Shown piece by piece: positions 8,737 to 16,699 of a DNA stretch of 64,000 bases. Numbering within the stretch: position 1 is the stretch's first letter; every line of letters begins with the position of its first letter. A model generated the notes under the pieces. That model was not told the DNA's origin. It saw only the letters and a program-made list of their open reading frames with translations, and did no database searches. A program made the position numbers and the translations under genes. Source of the DNA: Paracoccus spongiarum (lineage in GTDB: Bacteria; Pseudomonadota; Alphaproteobacteria; Rhodobacterales; Rhodobacteraceae); assembly GCF_030732095.1 (NCBI RefSeq), contig NZ_JAVAMQ010000006.1:62001-126000 (forward strand), given 5' to 3'.

Positions 8737-9740
8737 CGCAGCCGGCCCGCCGCCGCTGCGGCATACAGCGCCGCCGTGCCGGCAGCCGTGTGACGATAAA
8801 GGCCCAGTGCGCGCATCCGCCGCGCCGCCAGCGGCCCCGGCAGCGCCAGCGCCGCCGCGAAGCCGTCGAGGATCTCGCGGTTTTCTGGTGTCAGATGCCC
8901 GTGCATCGGCGCCAGCGCCGCCAGGTTGGCGGCCACCCACAGCCCGTAATCGCCCGCAAACAGCTTGCCAAAGCGCCGGGCCATCGCCGCGGCGGTGTCG
9001 TTGCGGCCCATCTCGCTGCGCGCATGCTGCCGATACAGCAGCGCCGGCCGTCCGTCATGAATCAGGCGCGCCCCCGCGCCCGAACTCAGCTGATAGGCCC
9101 ACCAGTCATGCGATTCGATCGCGGCGCTGCGCGCGGCGGCGCTGCCCGCCTTCAGCAATCGCGCCGCCGCGGCGTTGAAGACCGACGTGTTGCCCGCCAT
9201 GCAGGCCTGCACCAGCGCGTTGCGAAAGCCGAAGGGCCGCTCGAACCGGCGCGATTCGGTGACCGGCACCAGATCGTCGCGGGCGATGACGGTGCGCGCG
9301 GCGTAATGCGCGGGTTCGGCCAGCCGATCCAGAGCCTCGGCCGCCCGCGCCAGCTTGTGGGGAAACCACACATCGTCCTGATCGCAGAAGGCGATCGCCG
9401 TGCCGGCGGGCGCAAGATCGATCAGATGCAGGAAGTTGCGGGTCGCGCCCTGGCCCGGCCCCGCGCTCAGCACGACCTGTCCTGAAGGGTGCCGCGCCGC
9501 GAATGCCGCAATGATCGCGCGCGTGTCGTCGCGCGAGCCGTCATCCGAGACGATCAGCCGCCAATGCGGATAGGATTGCCCCTCGATGCTTGCCAGCTGC
9601 GCCGCAATGTGGCGCGCGCCCTGGAAGCTGGCCAGCAGGATTGCGATGGGGCCGATCGCGCCGCTGCGCGCCGCTGCGGCCGCAGCGCGGCGGGGGTAGG
9701 GCCCGCCGCCATGCGGCGGGTCTGGCGAAGGGTGCGGCAC
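8703..9740 (-). CDS. Family 2 glycosyltransferase (probable rhamnosyltransferase or other surface-sugar transferase)
   Basis: 345 residues with a GT-A fold. Landmarks: IAILLASFQGARHIAAQLASIEGQS, LIVSDDGSRDDT and FCDQDDVWFPHKL. The last is the DxD-type CDQDDVW motif frequent in rhamnosyltransferases of the WcaA group. A Gly/Pro/Ala-rich stretch precedes the domain (about residues 1-29), so the true start may be internal. It is convergent with rfbA and overlaps it by 34 bases. Adjacency to the complete dTDP-rhamnose operon suggests dTDP-L-rhamnose as donor; this is inference. It lies just downstream of fliL in the same direction, so read-through from the flagellar operon is possible. Confidence 0.88.
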   Translation of the reverse strand: MPHPSPDPPHGGGPYPRRAAAAAARSGAIGPIAILLASFQGARHIAAQLASIEGQSYPHWRLIVSDDGSRDDTRAIIAAFAARHPSGQVVLSAGPGQGATRNFLHLIDLAPAGTAIAFCDQDDVWFPHKLARAAEALDRLAEPAHYAARTVIARDDLVPVTESRRFERPFGFRNALVQACMAGNTSVFNAAAARLLKAGSAAARSAAIESHDWWAYQLSSGAGARLIHDGRPALLYRQHARSEMGRNDTAAAMARRFGKLFAGDYGLWVAANLAALAPMHGHLTPENREILDGFAAALALPGPLAARRMRALGLYRHTAAGTAALYAAAAAGRLRQPRSPRIRIR

Positions 9741-9811
9741 CGATGGGTCCTTGCGTCACGTCGCGCCCCTTGTGCCGCGCGCCGCCGCCATGCGCAATGC
9801 TGCGGCCCGCC

Positions 9812-10339
9812 TCAGCGGCCCTGCCGCGCGATATCCCCGATCAGGACCTGCCGCACGGGATAGCTGGTGGCCGACCGCGCCGCGGTCAGCAGCGCATCGC
9901 GCAGAACCCTCATGCTGGCCTCGGAGGTGAAGTTTCCGTCGAAGCCGCCGGTATTGGCGTGGATCAGCAACTGCCGCAGCAGGGCATCGCGCAGCCGCTG
10001 CTCGTGACCCTTCATCGCCTCCAGCGTGTCCGCCCCGGTTTCGAGGGTGATGGTGAGGATCATCATCGCGCCCATGTCGCCATTGCGCATCATCGGGACG
10101 AAGAACTGGGTGGGAAAGGTGAAGAAACCTTCGCCGGCCGCCTCGATCTCCTGGTCCCCCACCGGCGGCGTCCCGGCATCGGCGGCAGGGCCGGCACCGC
10201 CCTCGGGCGGGGCGCCGACCGATTGATGGGCGCCTGTCGCGGCCTCGGCGCCGGTTGCGGCGGGTCGCAGCATCTCGCCGCCGGCGATTCCGCCCAGCAG
10301 GGCAACAAGCGGCAGGATCATGGACAGGATCTTTTTCAT
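9812..10339 (-). CDS. fliL: Flagellar basal-body-associated protein FliL
   Basis: 175 residues. A single N-terminal membrane anchor (about 3-22, ILSMILPLVALLGGIAGG) is followed by a Pro/Gly/Ala linker and a periplasmic FliL domain (FFVPMMRNGDMGAMMILTITLETG, LRDALLRQLLIHAN). FliL forms a ring around stator units and supports torque. Start ATG 10339 follows GAGGA; longer frames upstream lie inside flgH. Last gene of the flagellar operon in this window; fliF, fliP, fliG and motA, often near it, are absent here. Confidence 0.9.
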   Translation of the reverse strand: MKKILSMILPLVALLGGIAGGEMLRPAATGAEAATGAHQSVGAPPEGGAGPAADAGTPPVGDQEIEAAGEGFFTFPTQFFVPMMRNGDMGAMMILTITLETGADTLEAMKGHEQRLRDALLRQLLIHANTGGFDGNFTSEASMRVLRDALLTAARSATSYPVRQVLIGDIARQGR

Positions 10340-10349
10340 GCGATCGTCC

Positions 10350-11075
10350 TCAATAGGGCAGCAGGATGTCGGCGACCTGCTGGCCATAGCGCGGCTGCTG
10401 GACATCGGTGATCTGACCGCGCCCGCCATAGGAGATGCGGGCCCCGGCGATGCGGTCATAGGCGATCTCGTTGCTGCGATCGATGTCGGCCGGCCGCACG
10501 AAGCCCGAGACGGTCAATTCCCGAAGCTCATAATTGACCCGCACCTCCTGCGAGCCCTGGATCTGCAAGGTCCCGTTGGGCAGCCGGTCGACGACCGTCG
10601 CGGCGACGCGCAGCGTCAGCTTGTCGCGGCGGGTGATGTTGCCCGTGCCCTTGTAGGTCGACGAGGCCGAGGCCTCGGCAAGATTGTCGAAGCTGGCCCC
10701 GTCGGGCAGCTTGTCGGCCAGCCGCTGCGGGATCCCCATCATCTGCGGGATGCTGACATCCTCGCCCGAGGCGCGCGAGCGGCCCGAGCTGTTCGAGATC
10801 TCGGCCCGGTCGTCGATCTCGATCACCACGGTCAGGATGTCGCCCCGCGTCGCCGCGCGCCGGTCGCTGATCAGCGACGAGGTTGTGCCGGCCCATAGCG
10901 AGGCCGCGGCCTCCGGGCGGCCGGAATCCACCGGGATCTCCAGCGGGGGGTTCGTCATGGCGATGAACTCCTCGCCGCTGCGGGGCGAGGTCAGTTCCGG
11001 TACCTGGCCGACATTGGCGACCCGCGAACAGGCGCCCAGCGCCAGGGCGAGGCAGAGAAGGGTGGTGGGTTTCAT
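10350..11075 (-). CDS. flgH: Flagellar L-ring protein (lipoprotein)
   Basis: 241 residues. A lipoprotein signal ends at Cys16 (LALGACS), as expected for the outer-membrane L ring. Conserved FlgH blocks: SLWAGTTSSLISDRRAATRGDILTVVIEIDD, a Ser-rich central part, STYKGTGNITRRDKLTLRVAATVVDRLPNGTLQIQG, and VNYELRELTVSGFVRPADI with GRGQITDVQQPRYGQQVADIL at the end. It lies between flgA and fliL. The P-ring gene flgI is not in the window. Confidence 0.96.
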   Translation of the reverse strand: MKPTTLLCLALALGACSRVANVGQVPELTSPRSGEEFIAMTNPPLEIPVDSGRPEAAASLWAGTTSSLISDRRAATRGDILTVVIEIDDRAEISNSSGRSRASGEDVSIPQMMGIPQRLADKLPDGASFDNLAEASASSTYKGTGNITRRDKLTLRVAATVVDRLPNGTLQIQGSQEVRVNYELRELTVSGFVRPADIDRSNEIAYDRIAGARISYGGRGQITDVQQPRYGQQVADILLPY

Positions 11076-11102
11076 CGAATGCTTCCTTACAATCCCGGCA
11101 AC

Positions 11103-11525
11103 TCAGTCGGCGACCAGCAGGCTGCCGTCGGGCAGGACGCGCGCCGTGACGGTGCTGCGCGAATCGAGGTTCATCACCCGCACCACGTCCCCCGCCGCGC
11201 CATCGCTCATCGCGCGGCCCTGGGTGTCGATGCGCAGCGGGCCGTGCTGGAACGACAGCCGCACGATCTGGTTGCGGTTGATCAGCCGCGGCGCCTGCAG
11301 GAGGTTGGCGTGCAGCGGGCGCCCCTCGTAGATGGTGACGCGGGTCTGCAGGCCGATGGCTTCGGCCGGATCGCTGAGACCGGGCCGGTCGCCGTCGATC
11401 GCGCGCAGGTCGCCGGCGGCGATGACGGTGCCGACCGGCAGTGTGCGTGCGGCGGCCAGCACGGCGGCCTGGGACGCGGCTGGTGCGGCGAGGGCCAGCG
11501 CGGCGATGAGAAACGGCCGGATCAT
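11103..11525 (-). CDS. flgA: Flagella basal-body P-ring formation chaperone FlgA
   Basis: 140 residues with an N-terminal signal peptide (about 1-20, cleavage near SQA). The SAF-type domain has AARTLPVGTVIAAGDLRAI, and the C-terminal domain has LINRNQIVRLSFQHGPLRI and GDVVRVMNLDSRSTVTARVLPDGSL. FlgA assists P-ring assembly in the periplasm. It is shorter than the enterobacterial protein, as is usual in alphaproteobacteria. Its ATG shares one base with the flgG stop. Confidence 0.93.
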   Translation of the reverse strand: MIRPFLIAALALAAPAASQAAVLAAARTLPVGTVIAAGDLRAIDGDRPGLSDPAEAIGLQTRVTIYEGRPLHANLLQAPRLINRNQIVRLSFQHGPLRIDTQGRAMSDGAAGDVVRVMNLDSRSTVTARVLPDGSLLVAD

Positions 11526-12310
11526 CAGCGCACCTGCGTCGTTGCGCCAAGCATCTGGTCGGCGGCGGTGATGACCTTGGCGTTCAGTTCATAGCCGCGC
11601 TGCGCCTTGATCAGTTCGGTGATCTCGCGCACCGCATCGACCGAGCTCTCCTCCAGATAGCCCTGTCGCAGTGTGCCCAGGCCCTCCTGCCCGGGGTTTA
11701 CCACCTGCGCGCCGCCGGAGGCCGCCGTTTCAAGGAACAGGTTCGAGCCGATCGCCTCGAGGCCCTTTTCATTGGCAAAGCCGGCAAGGGTGAACTGACC
11801 CAGCAATTCGGGTTCCACGCGATCGTTGAAATAGGCATGCACCTCGCCGCCCGCATTGATCGAGATCGACCGCGCGTCGTCGGGAATGGTGATGCCCGGA
11901 ACCACCGGATAGCCGTCCGAGGTGACGATCTGCCCATCGGCCGAGCGTTTCAGCCCGCCATCGCGGGTATAGGCCGAAAGCCCGGAGGGCAGGGTGATTT
12001 CCAGATATCCCTCGCCGTCGATGGCGATGTCCAGGTCGCCGCCGGTCTGCGACAGCGATCCCTGCTGCAGGTTGATGCTGACGGCGGTGGGGCGCACGCC
12101 CAGGCCAAGCTGCACCCCCGCCGGGATCACGGTGCCGTCGGCGGCGGTGACCGTGCCGGGGCGCGTCGCCTGCTGGTAATGCAGATCGGCGAATTCGGCG
12201 CGGCGCGCATTGTAGCCCGTGGTGGACATGTTGGCGAGGTTGTTCGAGATGACCTCGACGCGGGTCTGCTGGGCGCTCATCCCGGTGGCGGCGATCTGAA
12301 GGGCTCTCAT
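11525..12310 (-). CDS. flgG: Flagellar distal rod protein FlgG
   Basis: 261 residues, the family length. N-terminal rod motif MRALQIAATGMSAQQTRVEVISNNLANMSTTGYNARR and C-terminal GYLEESSVDAVREITELIKAQRGYELNAKVI are the diagnostic paired helices of axial proteins. The central part has LGLGVRPTAVSINLQQGSL and DLDIAIDGEGYLEI. It builds the distal rod. Placed between flgF and flgA. Confidence 0.97.
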   Translation of the reverse strand: MRALQIAATGMSAQQTRVEVISNNLANMSTTGYNARRAEFADLHYQQATRPGTVTAADGTVIPAGVQLGLGVRPTAVSINLQQGSLSQTGGDLDIAIDGEGYLEITLPSGLSAYTRDGGLKRSADGQIVTSDGYPVVPGITIPDDARSISINAGGEVHAYFNDRVEPELLGQFTLAGFANEKGLEAIGSNLFLETAASGGAQVVNPGQEGLGTLRQGYLEESSVDAVREITELIKAQRGYELNAKVITAADQMLGATTQVR

Positions 12311-12321
12311 GGCGGTTCCTC

Positions 12322-13038
12322 TCAGCGGGTCATGGCGGTGATCGCGCTGCGGATGCGCTGATCCTCGCGATCAAGGAAAGACTGGCCCAGCTCGTATGCG
12401 CGCTGGACCTCGATCATGCGGGTTATCTCGAAGACCGGGTCGACATTGGATTCCTCGAGGAAGCCCTGGCGGACGCGGGCGTCCTCGACCGGCTGGGGGT
12501 CGCCGTCCAGCGCGAAGCTGGTGCCGCCCTTGTGGGTCAGGTCCGCGCCTTCGGGCGCCGCGAAGACGCCGATCCGGCCGAAGGCGACGCCATTGGCCGA
12601 CATGGTGCCGTCGGCGCCGACCGCGACACGGCTTGCGCCCGCCGGAATGATGATCGGGGCCTGCCCCTCGTCCAGCAGGCGGTGGCCATCGGCGGTCATC
12701 AACTCGCCCTCGGGCGAGGGCAGGAAGGCGCCGGCGCGGGTCAGGCGCGGGCCATCGGGCGTGTCGATGAGGAAGAAGCCCTCGCCCTCGATGGCCAGGT
12801 CGAAATTGCCGTTCGTCTGGGTCATGACGCCCTGGCCCAGATCGACCAGCCGGCCGCGCGCATGGGCCATCGACAGGGTGTCGCCCTGCCGGTCCAGCGC
12901 GGCCAGGTGTTCGGCGAAGATCACCCCCTCGCGTCGGAAGCCGGTGGTGTTGGCGTTGGCGATGTTGTTGGCGACGACCCGCATCTCGTTCATCAGGCCG
13001 GATTGCCGGGTCAGGGCGGCATAGATCGCGTTGTCCAT
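12322..13038 (-). CDS. flgF: Flagellar proximal rod protein FlgF
   Basis: 238 residues. N-terminal MNEMRVVANNIANANTTGFRREGVIF and C-terminal GFLEESNVDPVFEITRMIEVQRAYELGQSFLD give the rod-protein ends; the central FDLAIEGEGFFLIDTPDGPRLTRAG block is typical of FlgF. The FlgF-before-FlgG order and length separate it from FlgG. The start lies 3 bases after the fliQ stop. Confidence 0.95.
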   Translation of the reverse strand: MDNAIYAALTRQSGLMNEMRVVANNIANANTTGFRREGVIFAEHLAALDRQGDTLSMAHARGRLVDLGQGVMTQTNGNFDLAIEGEGFFLIDTPDGPRLTRAGAFLPSPEGELMTADGHRLLDEGQAPIIIPAGASRVAVGADGTMSANGVAFGRIGVFAAPEGADLTHKGGTSFALDGDPQPVEDARVRQGFLEESNVDPVFEITRMIEVQRAYELGQSFLDREDQRIRSAITAMTR

Positions 13039-13041
13039 GGC

Positions 13042-13308
13042 TCAGCTGCCCGCGATCAGGGGGATGATCTGGCCGATGTAGAAATCGGACAGGGCGGTGG
13101 TCATGAAGCTCATCGTGACCCAGAAGACCACCAGCATCAGCCCGACCTTGGGCACGAAGGTCAGGGTCATTTCCTGCACCGAGGTCAGCGCCTGGAAGAG
13201 GCCGATGACCACCCCGGCCACCAGCGCCACCCCCAGCATCGGCGCCGAGATGCGCACCGCGATCAGCAGCGCCTGTCGCATCATGTCGAACAGCAGCGTC
13301 TCGTTCAT
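13042..13308 (-). CDS. fliQ: Flagellar type III export protein FliQ
   Basis: 88 residues with two hydrophobic helices (about 17-40 and 50-75). Contains ISAPMLGVALVAGVVIGLFQALTSVQEMTLTFVPK, the conserved FliQ core. Part of the FliPQR export gate of the flagellar type III system. fliP and fliR are not adjacent, so the gate is encoded in several places, as is common in Rhodobacteraceae. Confidence 0.96.
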   Translation of the reverse strand: MNETLLFDMMRQALLIAVRISAPMLGVALVAGVVIGLFQALTSVQEMTLTFVPKVGLMLVVFWVTMSFMTTALSDFYIGQIIPLIAGS

Positions 13309-13317
13309 GGTGCGACC

Positions 13318-13608
13318 TCAGACCGGCATCCGCAGGATTTCCTGATAGGCCTCGACGACCTTGTCGCGGATCGCCACGACCGTCTGCATGGCCAGTTCGG
13401 CCTCGGCGATCGTCTGCACCAGCTGGTAGGTCTCGACCTTGCCGGTCATCGCGCCGGTCGAGACGGCATCGACCTGCGCCATCTGGGCGGCAAAATCCTC
13501 GGCGGCTTCGCCGACCTTGCGGATCGCGTCGGGTCCAGCCGGCTGGCCCGGCTGGACCGCGCTGCGCGCGGCGGAATAGGCATTGGCGGCATTCAAAGAG
13601 GTCAACAT
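13318..13608 (-). CDS. fliE: Flagellar hook-basal body complex protein FliE
   Basis: 96 residues. The C-terminal half has the FliE signature: GKVETYQLVQTIAEAELAMQTVVAIRDKVVEAYQEILRMPV. It joins the MS ring to the proximal rod. Spacing of 11 bases to flgC and 9 to fliQ indicates one operon. Confidence 0.94.
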   Translation of the reverse strand: MLTSLNAANAYSAARSAVQPGQPAGPDAIRKVGEAAEDFAAQMAQVDAVSTGAMTGKVETYQLVQTIAEAELAMQTVVAIRDKVVEAYQEILRMPV

Positions 13609-13619
13609 GGAAATTCCTT

Positions 13620-14012
13620 TCAGCGGCGCAGAAGATCCAGAAGGGACGCGCCCATCTGCCGGGTCTGTTCGAACATTTTCAGGTTGGCCTCGTAGCTTCG
13701 GCCAGCCTCGCGGGAGTCGGCGATCTCGATGACCAGGTTCACGTTCGAGCCGAGGTAATACCCCTCGTCATCGGCCATCGGATGCGAAGGGTCGAAGATG
13801 CGCGGCAGCTCGCTGCGATCGAGAATCGTGCGCGAGGCCTCGACCTCGCCGGTGCGGCGGCCAAAGCGCACCGCCTCGTCGAAGGTCACCAGCTTGCGGC
13901 GATAGCCGGGCGTGTCGGTGTTGGCGATGTTCTCGGCCGTGCGGCGCAGCCTTTCGCTTTGCGCATGCATGCCGGACGCGGAGAGCCGCAGCGGGGAAAC
14001 GGGGTCGGTCAT
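13620..14012 (-). CDS. flgC: Flagellar basal-body rod protein FlgC
   Basis: 130 residues, the family length. N-terminal LSASGMHAQSERLRRTAENIANTDTPGYRRK and C-terminal YLGSNVNLVIEIADSREAGRSYEANLKMFEQTRQM are the FlgC signatures. Component of the proximal rod. Follows flgB after 11 bases. Confidence 0.96.
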   Translation of the reverse strand: MTDPVSPLRLSASGMHAQSERLRRTAENIANTDTPGYRRKLVTFDEAVRFGRRTGEVEASRTILDRSELPRIFDPSHPMADDEGYYLGSNVNLVIEIADSREAGRSYEANLKMFEQTRQMGASLLDLLRR

Positions 14013-14023
14013 GTCCTGGTCCT

Positions 14024-14416
14024 TCAGCCACGCCGCCCGATGCTGGTGCGCATCAGGTCAAGCGCCGAACGATAGATGCCCAGCGACAGGTCGTGTTCGC
14101 GCTTCAGTTCGGCCGCCTTCAGCATCTCGCCCTCCAGCGAGACCGAGTTGCCGTTGGGCGAGACATCGGTCGCCGTCGTGACCCGCGGCGCGGCCGAGGG
14201 CGACCAGTCCGGCGTGGCGATGTGGCGCGCGTCGCTGGTGCGCAGGGCGGGAATGCCGTCGCGGCGGCGATAGCTGTCCTCGAATGCGCCCAGATCCTGC
14301 GCCTTGTAGTCGGGCGTGTCGGCATTGGCGATATTGCGGGCGACGATGGTCTGCCGCTGGGCGACGTGCTGGCCCATGGCGCGGGCCATCCGCATCATCT
14401 CGATCTTCTCAAACAT
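14024..14416 (-). CDS. flgB: Flagellar basal-body rod protein FlgB
   Basis: 130 residues. N-terminal MARAMGQHVAQRQTIVARNIANADTPDYKAQDL and central SLEGEMLKAAELKREHDLSLGIYRSALDLMR are diagnostic of FlgB. First gene of the nine-gene flagellar operon. Start ATG 14416 is preceded by GAGGAGAAG; the longer open frame runs through the divergent promoter and into fliI and is not real. Confidence 0.95.
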   Translation of the reverse strand: MFEKIEMMRMARAMGQHVAQRQTIVARNIANADTPDYKAQDLGAFEDSYRRRDGIPALRTSDARHIATPDWSPSAAPRVTTATDVSPNGNSVSLEGEMLKAAELKREHDLSLGIYRSALDLMRTSIGRRG

Positions 14417-14436
14417 GAGGCTTCTCCTCATTGGCG

Positions 14437-14471
14437 ATAACCCGGTCTTAACCCCAATTGGTTTAGAAACC
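14437..14471. promoter_or_regulatory. Divergent flgB/fliI promoter region with a candidate CtrA site
   Basis: At 14437-14452 the sequence ATAAC-CCGGTC-TTAAC matches the CtrA consensus TTAAC-N6-TTAAC with one mismatch, in the first base. It lies 21-36 bases before flgB and 62-77 before fliI. Next to it are two short palindromes, CCAATTGG (14454-14461) and GGTTTAGAAACC (14460-14471). CtrA activates flagellar operons in Rhodobacterales (established). Occupancy here is inference; the palindromes could belong to another regulator. Confidence 0.5.
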
Positions 14472-14513
14472 GTTTCGCGAGGCGGACCTGCCGCCGGCCG
14501 GGAGAAGCGTGAA

Positions 14514-15851
14514 ATGGATAAAGTTGAATCGATCGCCCACAGGATCCTGCAGACACGCCCGGCGCGGCATTTCGGACGGGTGCATTCGATGCGCGCCGGA
14601 ATGATCCGGGTGGAGGGGCTGAACGCGCATGCCTCGCTGGGCGACAGGGTGCTGATTTCGTTGCAGAATGGCAACGTGGGCGGCGAGGTCGTCGGGCTGG
14701 CGCCGCATGTGGCCGAGGTGCTGCCCGAGGGCAATGCCGAGGGGCTGTCGGTCGGTGCCGAGGTCGAGTTGCTGTTCGCGCCGACCATCGCGCCCTGCAA
14801 CGGCTGGATCGGGCGAATCATCGACCCGCTGGGTCAGCCGCTGGACGGCCGGCCGCTGCCGCGCGGGATCGAGCCGCGGCCGTTCCGCTGCGAGGCGCTG
14901 CCCGCGGTGCGGCGCAAGCGGCTGGGGGCGCGGCTGGCCACGGGGCTTGCCGTCTTCGACACGATCCTGCCGCTGGTGGCCGGCCAGCGGGTCGGGCTGT
15001 TCGCGGGCTCCGGGGTGGGCAAGTCGACGTTGCTGTCCAGCCTCGCACGCGGGGTGCAGGCCGATGTGGTGGTCATCGCGATGATCGGGGAACGCGGGCG
15101 CGAACTGCGCGAATTCGTCGACAGGACCCTGGGTCCCGAGGGCATGGCGCGGTCGGTGATCGTCACCGCGACATCGGATCGCTCGCCGCTGATCCGGCGC
15201 CGCTGCGCATGGGCGGCGATGGCCGTGGCCGAGCATTTCCGCGATCAGGGCCGCCATGTCCTGCTGCTTGCCGATTCGATCACCCGCTTTGCCGAGGCGC
15301 ATCGCGAGATCGCCCTGGCGGCCGGCGAGCCGGCCAGCTATCGCGGCTTTCCGCCCTCGGTCTCTAACCTGATCATGGCGCTGGCCGAGCGTGCCGGCCC
15401 GGGGCTCGAGGGGGCCGGAGACATCACCGGCATCTTCAGCGTGCTGGTTGCCGGCTCTGACATGGAAGAGCCGGTGGCCGACATCCTGCGCGGCACGCTG
15501 GACGGGCATGTGGTGCTGGACCGCAGCATCGCCGAGCGCGGCCGCTTTCCGGCCATCGACGTGGTGCGCTCGGTCTCGCGATCATTGCCCGACGCGGCAA
15601 CGCAGGACGAGAACGCCCAGATCGGCCGGGCGCGGGCCGCGCTGGGCAGCTATGCCGAATCCGAACTGATGATCCGCGCCGGCCTTTATGCGCCGGGATC
15701 CGATCCGCGGCTGGACGAGGCGGTGAAGCTGTATCCGCAGCTGGACGACTTCGTGACGCGGCGCAGCGAGTCCATCGCCGACAGCTTCGCCGCGCTTGCC
15801 GATGCCCTGCGGTTGCCCGCCCGACCCCGCACGGCCGGACGGCCCGGCTGA
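14514..15851 (+). CDS. fliI: Flagellar type III export ATPase FliI
   Basis: 445 residues. Walker A FAGSGVGKSTLL at about 165-176, MIGERGRELREFVD, Walker B HVLLLADSITRFAEAHREIALAAGEP, and the C-terminal GSYAESELMIRAGLYAPGSDPRLDEAV block place it in the FliI/YscN family. It energises export of flagellar substrates. Start ATG 14514 has GGGAGAAG upstream; the longer frame is rejected because it runs back across the flgB start. Divergent from the flgB operon; the fliH and fliJ partners are not adjacent. Confidence 0.95.
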   Translation: MDKVESIAHRILQTRPARHFGRVHSMRAGMIRVEGLNAHASLGDRVLISLQNGNVGGEVVGLAPHVAEVLPEGNAEGLSVGAEVELLFAPTIAPCNGWIGRIIDPLGQPLDGRPLPRGIEPRPFRCEALPAVRRKRLGARLATGLAVFDTILPLVAGQRVGLFAGSGVGKSTLLSSLARGVQADVVVIAMIGERGRELREFVDRTLGPEGMARSVIVTATSDRSPLIRRRCAWAAMAVAEHFRDQGRHVLLLADSITRFAEAHREIALAAGEPASYRGFPPSVSNLIMALAERAGPGLEGAGDITGIFSVLVAGSDMEEPVADILRGTLDGHVVLDRSIAERGRFPAIDVVRSVSRSLPDAATQDENAQIGRARAALGSYAESELMIRAGLYAPGSDPRLDEAVKLYPQLDDFVTRRSESIADSFAALADALRLPARPRTAGRPG

Positions 15852-15964
15852 CGCTGCGTTCGCGGGATCGAAAGCGGCTTAATGAATGTTACATTGGGGG
15901 TCCGGCCATTGCGTCCGATGGGCCGATTTGCAACTGTCCGGAAGCCGTCAGAAGAGGAGGCGGA

Positions 15965-16696
15965 ATGGCGATCACCGATTACTTTATCCGCTATCTTCAA
16001 AGACGTGACCGCCTCAGCGACAAGGATTTGGCGCGGCTGCGCGCCCTGCGGACCGAGCAGGTGGCCTACGCGCCGGGCGAGGTGATCGTGCCGGTCGAAC
16101 GCCATGCCCAGCGCAGCTGCATGATGCTGCGCGGGCTGTCGGCCCGGTCGCACCAGCTGGTCGGGCGACCCGAGGAACGGGTGATCACGGCGCTGCACGT
16201 GCCTGGCGATTTCGTGGACCTGCACGGCTTCGTGCTGGCCGGTCTGGAGCACTCGGTCATCGCCATCGGTCCCGCCGAGGTCGAATTCGTCAGCCATGAC
16301 CAATTGACCGCGATCACCGAGGATCTGCCGCATCTGACCCGGCTGCTGTGGATGGCGACGCTGATCGACGCGGCGGTGCATCGGCAATGGCTGGTAGCTG
16401 CCGCCTCGCTGCGATCAAGCGCCCACCTGGCGCATCTTCTGTGCGAGATATATGCCCGGCTGCACGCCGTCGGCGCGGCGTCGGACCATCGCTTCGCGCT
16501 GCCGCTGCTGCAACGCGAACTGGCCGACATCCTCGGCTATTCCCCGATCCATGTGAACCGGGCGGTGCGCGACCTGCGCGACCGCGGGCTGATCCGCTGG
16601 TCGGGGGCCGATGTCACCATCCTGGACTGGAAGGGGCTGGCGACGCTGGCCCGGTTCGATCCGACCTATCTCGACATGGAGCAGGCGCGCCGGTGA
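15965..16696 (+). CDS. Crp/Fnr family transcriptional regulator
   Basis: 243 residues. N-terminal cyclic-nucleotide-binding fold about 30-150 (VAYAPGEVIVPVERHAQRSCMMLRGLSARSH, ALHVPGDFVDLHG) and a C-terminal winged helix at about 165-225 (LPLLQRELADILGYSPIHVNRAVRDLRDRGLI). There is no N-terminal Cys cluster as in Fnr, so no oxygen-sensing iron-sulfur cluster is expected. The ligand is unknown. The start has a very strong AGAGGAGG site. It stands alone after fliI with a 113-base gap; its targets cannot be told from context. Confidence 0.9.
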   Translation: MAITDYFIRYLQRRDRLSDKDLARLRALRTEQVAYAPGEVIVPVERHAQRSCMMLRGLSARSHQLVGRPEERVITALHVPGDFVDLHGFVLAGLEHSVIAIGPAEVEFVSHDQLTAITEDLPHLTRLLWMATLIDAAVHRQWLVAAASLRSSAHLAHLLCEIYARLHAVGAASDHRFALPLLQRELADILGYSPIHVNRAVRDLRDRGLIRWSGADVTILDWKGLATLARFDPTYLDMEQARR

Positions 16697-16699
16697 CAG

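Noticed and set aside
15875..15900. TTAATGAATGTTACA as a CtrA site before the Crp/Fnr gene
   Set aside because: Only one half fits; the second half (TACA) has too many mismatches to the TTAAC box.
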